From contig JAJZFQ010000272.1 in the NCBI GenBank assembly GCA_021805275.1, positions 1 through 7,802 of the forward strand: 7,802 nucleotides of DNA, in the 5' to 3' direction. Shown one piece after another: positions 6,048-7,802 of the stretch (position 1 is the first letter of the stretch; each line of letters opens with the position of its first letter). This stretch comes from Pseudomonadota bacterium. Lineage in GTDB: Bacteria > Pseudomonadota > Gammaproteobacteria > Steroidobacterales > Steroidobacteraceae. Both the position numbers and the translations under genes were made by a program. The notes under the pieces are model-generated. The model saw only the letters and a program-made list of their open reading frames with translations. It had not been told where the DNA came from and did not search any database.

Positions 6048-6920
6048 TCAGTGCTGGCGCGCGCGCCGATCGAGCACGACGCGCGCCAGGATGTTGATGA
6101 TCAGCACGAATCCGGTCACGAGCAGCGCTGCGGCGTAGGCGAGCGCGTTGGCCGAGGCGAACGGCTCGTTGATGAACGTCCAGATCGCGTACGTCAGATA
6201 GCCGATCGGCGAGTGCGTCAGGTGCCCGTCCCACAGATAGTTCGACCAGCCCGCGGTGTACAGCAGCGGGGCGGTTTCCCCGACCGACACGGCGAGCGCG
6301 AGCAGGATGCCGGTGAGGATGCCGGGCAACGCCGCCGGCAGACACACTCCGAGGATGACGCGCCGGTCATCGGCGCCGAGGGAGTAGGCCGCATCGCGCA
6401 GATCGTTCGAGACCTGGCGCAGCGCGAGCTCCGTGGTGCGGCAGATGTAGGGCAGACTGATGATGGCGAGGGCGATCGAGCCGGCGGCCACCGAGAAGCT
6501 CCAGCCGAGCCACTCGACCATGCCGACGTAGCCGAAATACCCGACCACGATCGAGGGCACGCCGACTAGCACGTCGGCGAGAAAGCGGATCGTCACGGCC
6601 CAGCGGCTGAAGCGGTACTCGGCGGAGTAGATGCCGGCGGCGACGCCGAACGGTACGGCGAGCAGCAGCGCGCCGCCGGAGAGCACCAGCGTGCCCTCGA
6701 TGGCATTGAGCAGTCCGCCGCCGTTGCCCTGCGTGATGGTGGTGAGCACCGAGAACTTCAGTGCGCTGATCCCGCGCACGAACACCACCTCCAGGATCCA
6801 CACCATCAGCACCGAGAGGACGATCAGGCACGCGCCGGTGAACGTCCAGCCGCCCAGACTCGCCAGGCGGCGCGAGAGGCGGATCTGATGCGTGTTGCGG
6901 GCCGGGGCGAGTGTGTTCAT
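6048..6920 (-). CDS. pstA: PstA, phosphate ABC transporter permease
   Basis: A 290-residue inner-membrane permease, the normal length for PstA, one of the two channel subunits of the high-affinity PstSCAB phosphate importer. About six hydrophobic segments are visible, the first at ~27-48. Family marks include GNGGGLLNAIEGT (65-77), GIYSAEY (96-102), DVLVGVPSIVVGYFGYVG (116-133), LPYICRTTELALR (156-168), and the cytoplasmic EAA-type loop LRDAAYSLGADDRR (174-187) that contacts the ATPase. Then comes LALAVSVGETAPLLYTAG (207-224). Val211 stands where E. coli PstA has Arg220, a residue reported as required for transport. The ATG at 6920 follows the pstC stop by 4 nt, so the pair is coupled despite a weak ribosome site. 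No pstB follows: the next gene is the convergent aldolase. The ATPase must come from upstream or elsewhere. Confidence 0.93.
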   Translation of the reverse strand: MNTLAPARNTHQIRLSRRLASLGGWTFTGACLIVLSVLMVWILEVVFVRGISALKFSVLTTITQGNGGGLLNAIEGTLVLSGGALLLAVPFGVAAGIYSAEYRFSRWAVTIRFLADVLVGVPSIVVGYFGYVGMVEWLGWSFSVAAGSIALAIISLPYICRTTELALRQVSNDLRDAAYSLGADDRRVILGVCLPAALPGILTGILLALAVSVGETAPLLYTAGWSNYLWDGHLTHSPIGYLTYAIWTFINEPFASANALAYAAALLVTGFVLIINILARVVLDRRARQH

Positions 6921-6924
6921 CGGA

Positions 6925-7802
6925 TCAGACCATCACCGAGCGCTGGCTGTTGTTCCACACCATCAACAGCACCCGGGCGAGTGCGTTGACCAGGATCGAG
7001 ATGATCGCGAGCACGAAGGCGATCTCCGCCAGCGAGCGCACCGCGAGTCCCGTCGGGTCCTGCAGCGCGCTGTCGAGCTGCGAGACGATGAATGCGGCCA
7101 TGGTCGAGACCGGGTCGTAGATGCGGTGCGGCAGGTAGTTCAGCGCGTTGCCGCTCACCATCAGCACCGCCATGGTTTCCCCGAGCGCCCGACCGAGGGC
7201 GAGGAACGTCGCGCCGATCAGCGTCTTGCGAGTGCCGGGCAGCATCACCTTCCAGAGCGCCTCGAAGCGCGTCGCGCCGAGTCCGAGCGCCGCTTCGCGC
7301 AGCGAGGCCGGCTGACTCACCAGCGCATCGCGCAGCGTCGCGGCAATGATCGGCACGATCATCAGCGACAGCACGATGCCGGCGGTGAGCAGGCCGTAGC
7401 CGCTGCCGGTGGGTGTGGCGAAGAACGGGATGACCTTGCCGACCGTGCGGCCGAGGAGCGGGTAGAAGTGCTGGCCGAGGAACGGGATCACCACGACGTA
7501 GCCCCACAGTCCAAAGACCACGCTCGGGATCGCCATCAACAGCTCGACGAAAAAGGAGATCCACGGGCGCAGCTGGGCGGGGACCGCCTCGGCGAGGAAG
7601 ATGGCCGCGCCGACGCCCATCGGCAGGGCGATGAGGAGGGCGATCAGGGTCGAGAGCAGCGTGCCCACGACCAGGAAGAGGATGCCGTACGTGGCGCCCG
7701 GCTGCACCTGCACGCCGTGGCGCATGACCGGATCGGCGTAGAGGTTACCGAGGTTCCAGACGTCGCGGATCACGAAGCCCCAGCCATTGAAGTGCATGGC
7801 CG
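6925..7802 (-). CDS. pstC: PstC, phosphate ABC transporter permease (5' end beyond window)
   Basis: The partner permease of PstA. At least 290 residues are visible and the frame stays open to the right edge, so the ATG at 7797 is probably an internal methionine. PstC normally begins with a further membrane helix before the conserved HF-GWGF segment, seen here at visible residues 2-8. Hydrophobic segments lie at ~37-70, ~79-106, ~135-157, ~193-215 and ~255-281. AIPSVVFGLWGYVVVIPFL (89-107) and the EAA loop LREAALGLGATRFEALWK (166-183) are classic PstC. GRALGETMAVLMVSGN (202-217) keeps the Arg and Glu that PstA partly lacks. The stop is 4 nt before the pstA start, indicating one operon. pstS and possibly pstB are expected upstream, outside the window. 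A PHO box cannot be judged because the promoter is not included. Confidence 0.93.
   Translation of the reverse strand, partial: AMHFNGWGFVIRDVWNLGNLYADPVMRHGVQVQPGATYGILFLVVGTLLSTLIALLIALPMGVGAAIFLAEAVPAQLRPWISFFVELLMAIPSVVFGLWGYVVVIPFLGQHFYPLLGRTVGKVIPFFATPTGSGYGLLTAGIVLSLMIVPIIAATLRDALVSQPASLREAALGLGATRFEALWKVMLPGTRKTLIGATFLALGRALGETMAVLMVSGNALNYLPHRIYDPVSTMAAFIVSQLDSALQDPTGLAVRSLAEIAFVLAIISILVNALARVLLMVWNNSQRSVMV

Noticed and set aside
6051..6569. A 172-codon plus-strand frame over pstA
   Set aside because: Arg/Gln/Glu-rich translation without domains; shadow of the PstA coding frame.
7795..7797. ATG at 7797 as the true start of PstC
   Set aside because: The frame is open to the window edge, and the conserved segment that normally follows the first membrane helix starts right at this Met, so the real start should be further upstream.

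Overview
This is a GC-rich bacterial window, probably from a proteobacterium and perhaps a gammaproteobacterium near the Xanthomonadales or Nevskiales. That placement is inferred from base composition, gene style and Gram-negative logic (an exported glycosidase next to an inner-membrane sugar importer); nothing in the window fixes the taxon. It holds six protein genes in three transcription blocks. I see no tRNA, rRNA, CRISPR array, insertion sequence or phage gene.

Left block, minus strand (1-3941): a large, probably secreted glycoside hydrolase family 2 enzyme with an N-terminal LamG-like domain. It is followed 84 bp later by the start of an FHS-type (FucP/GluP/NagP-like) sugar permease that runs off the left edge. 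The likely logic is that the hydrolase frees a monosaccharide outside the cytoplasm and the permease imports it. The hydrolase start is best placed at a GTG at 3941 behind an AGGAG ribosome site. Upstream, a minus-strand promoter with a perfect TTGACA overlaps a CAGCGCTG palindrome that looks like a LacI-family operator, and a leader of about 195 nt contains several hairpins.

Middle block, plus strand (4246-6038): mtnA (methylthioribose-1-phosphate isomerase family) overlaps by 4 nt with a class II, fuculose-phosphate-type aldolase. This pairing is the hallmark of the DHAP shunt. In that pathway 5'-methylthioadenosine or 5'-deoxyadenosine by-products are split to dihydroxyacetone phosphate and a C2 aldehyde, instead of following the MtnBCD route. 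mtnA has no visible ribosome site and may be leaderless.

Right block, minus strand (6048-7802): pstA and the larger part of pstC, the two membrane permeases of the high-affinity phosphate ABC transporter. pstC is cut by the right edge. pstB does not follow pstA; instead pstA ends 9 bp from the convergent aldolase gene. PstA has valine where E. coli PstA has Arg220, a residue reported as needed for phosphate transport.

The most notable points are the two-gene methylthio/deoxy-sugar salvage unit, the PstA substitution with the missing pstB, and the dense regulatory region between the two divergent blocks. I did not find a clearly new type of system.
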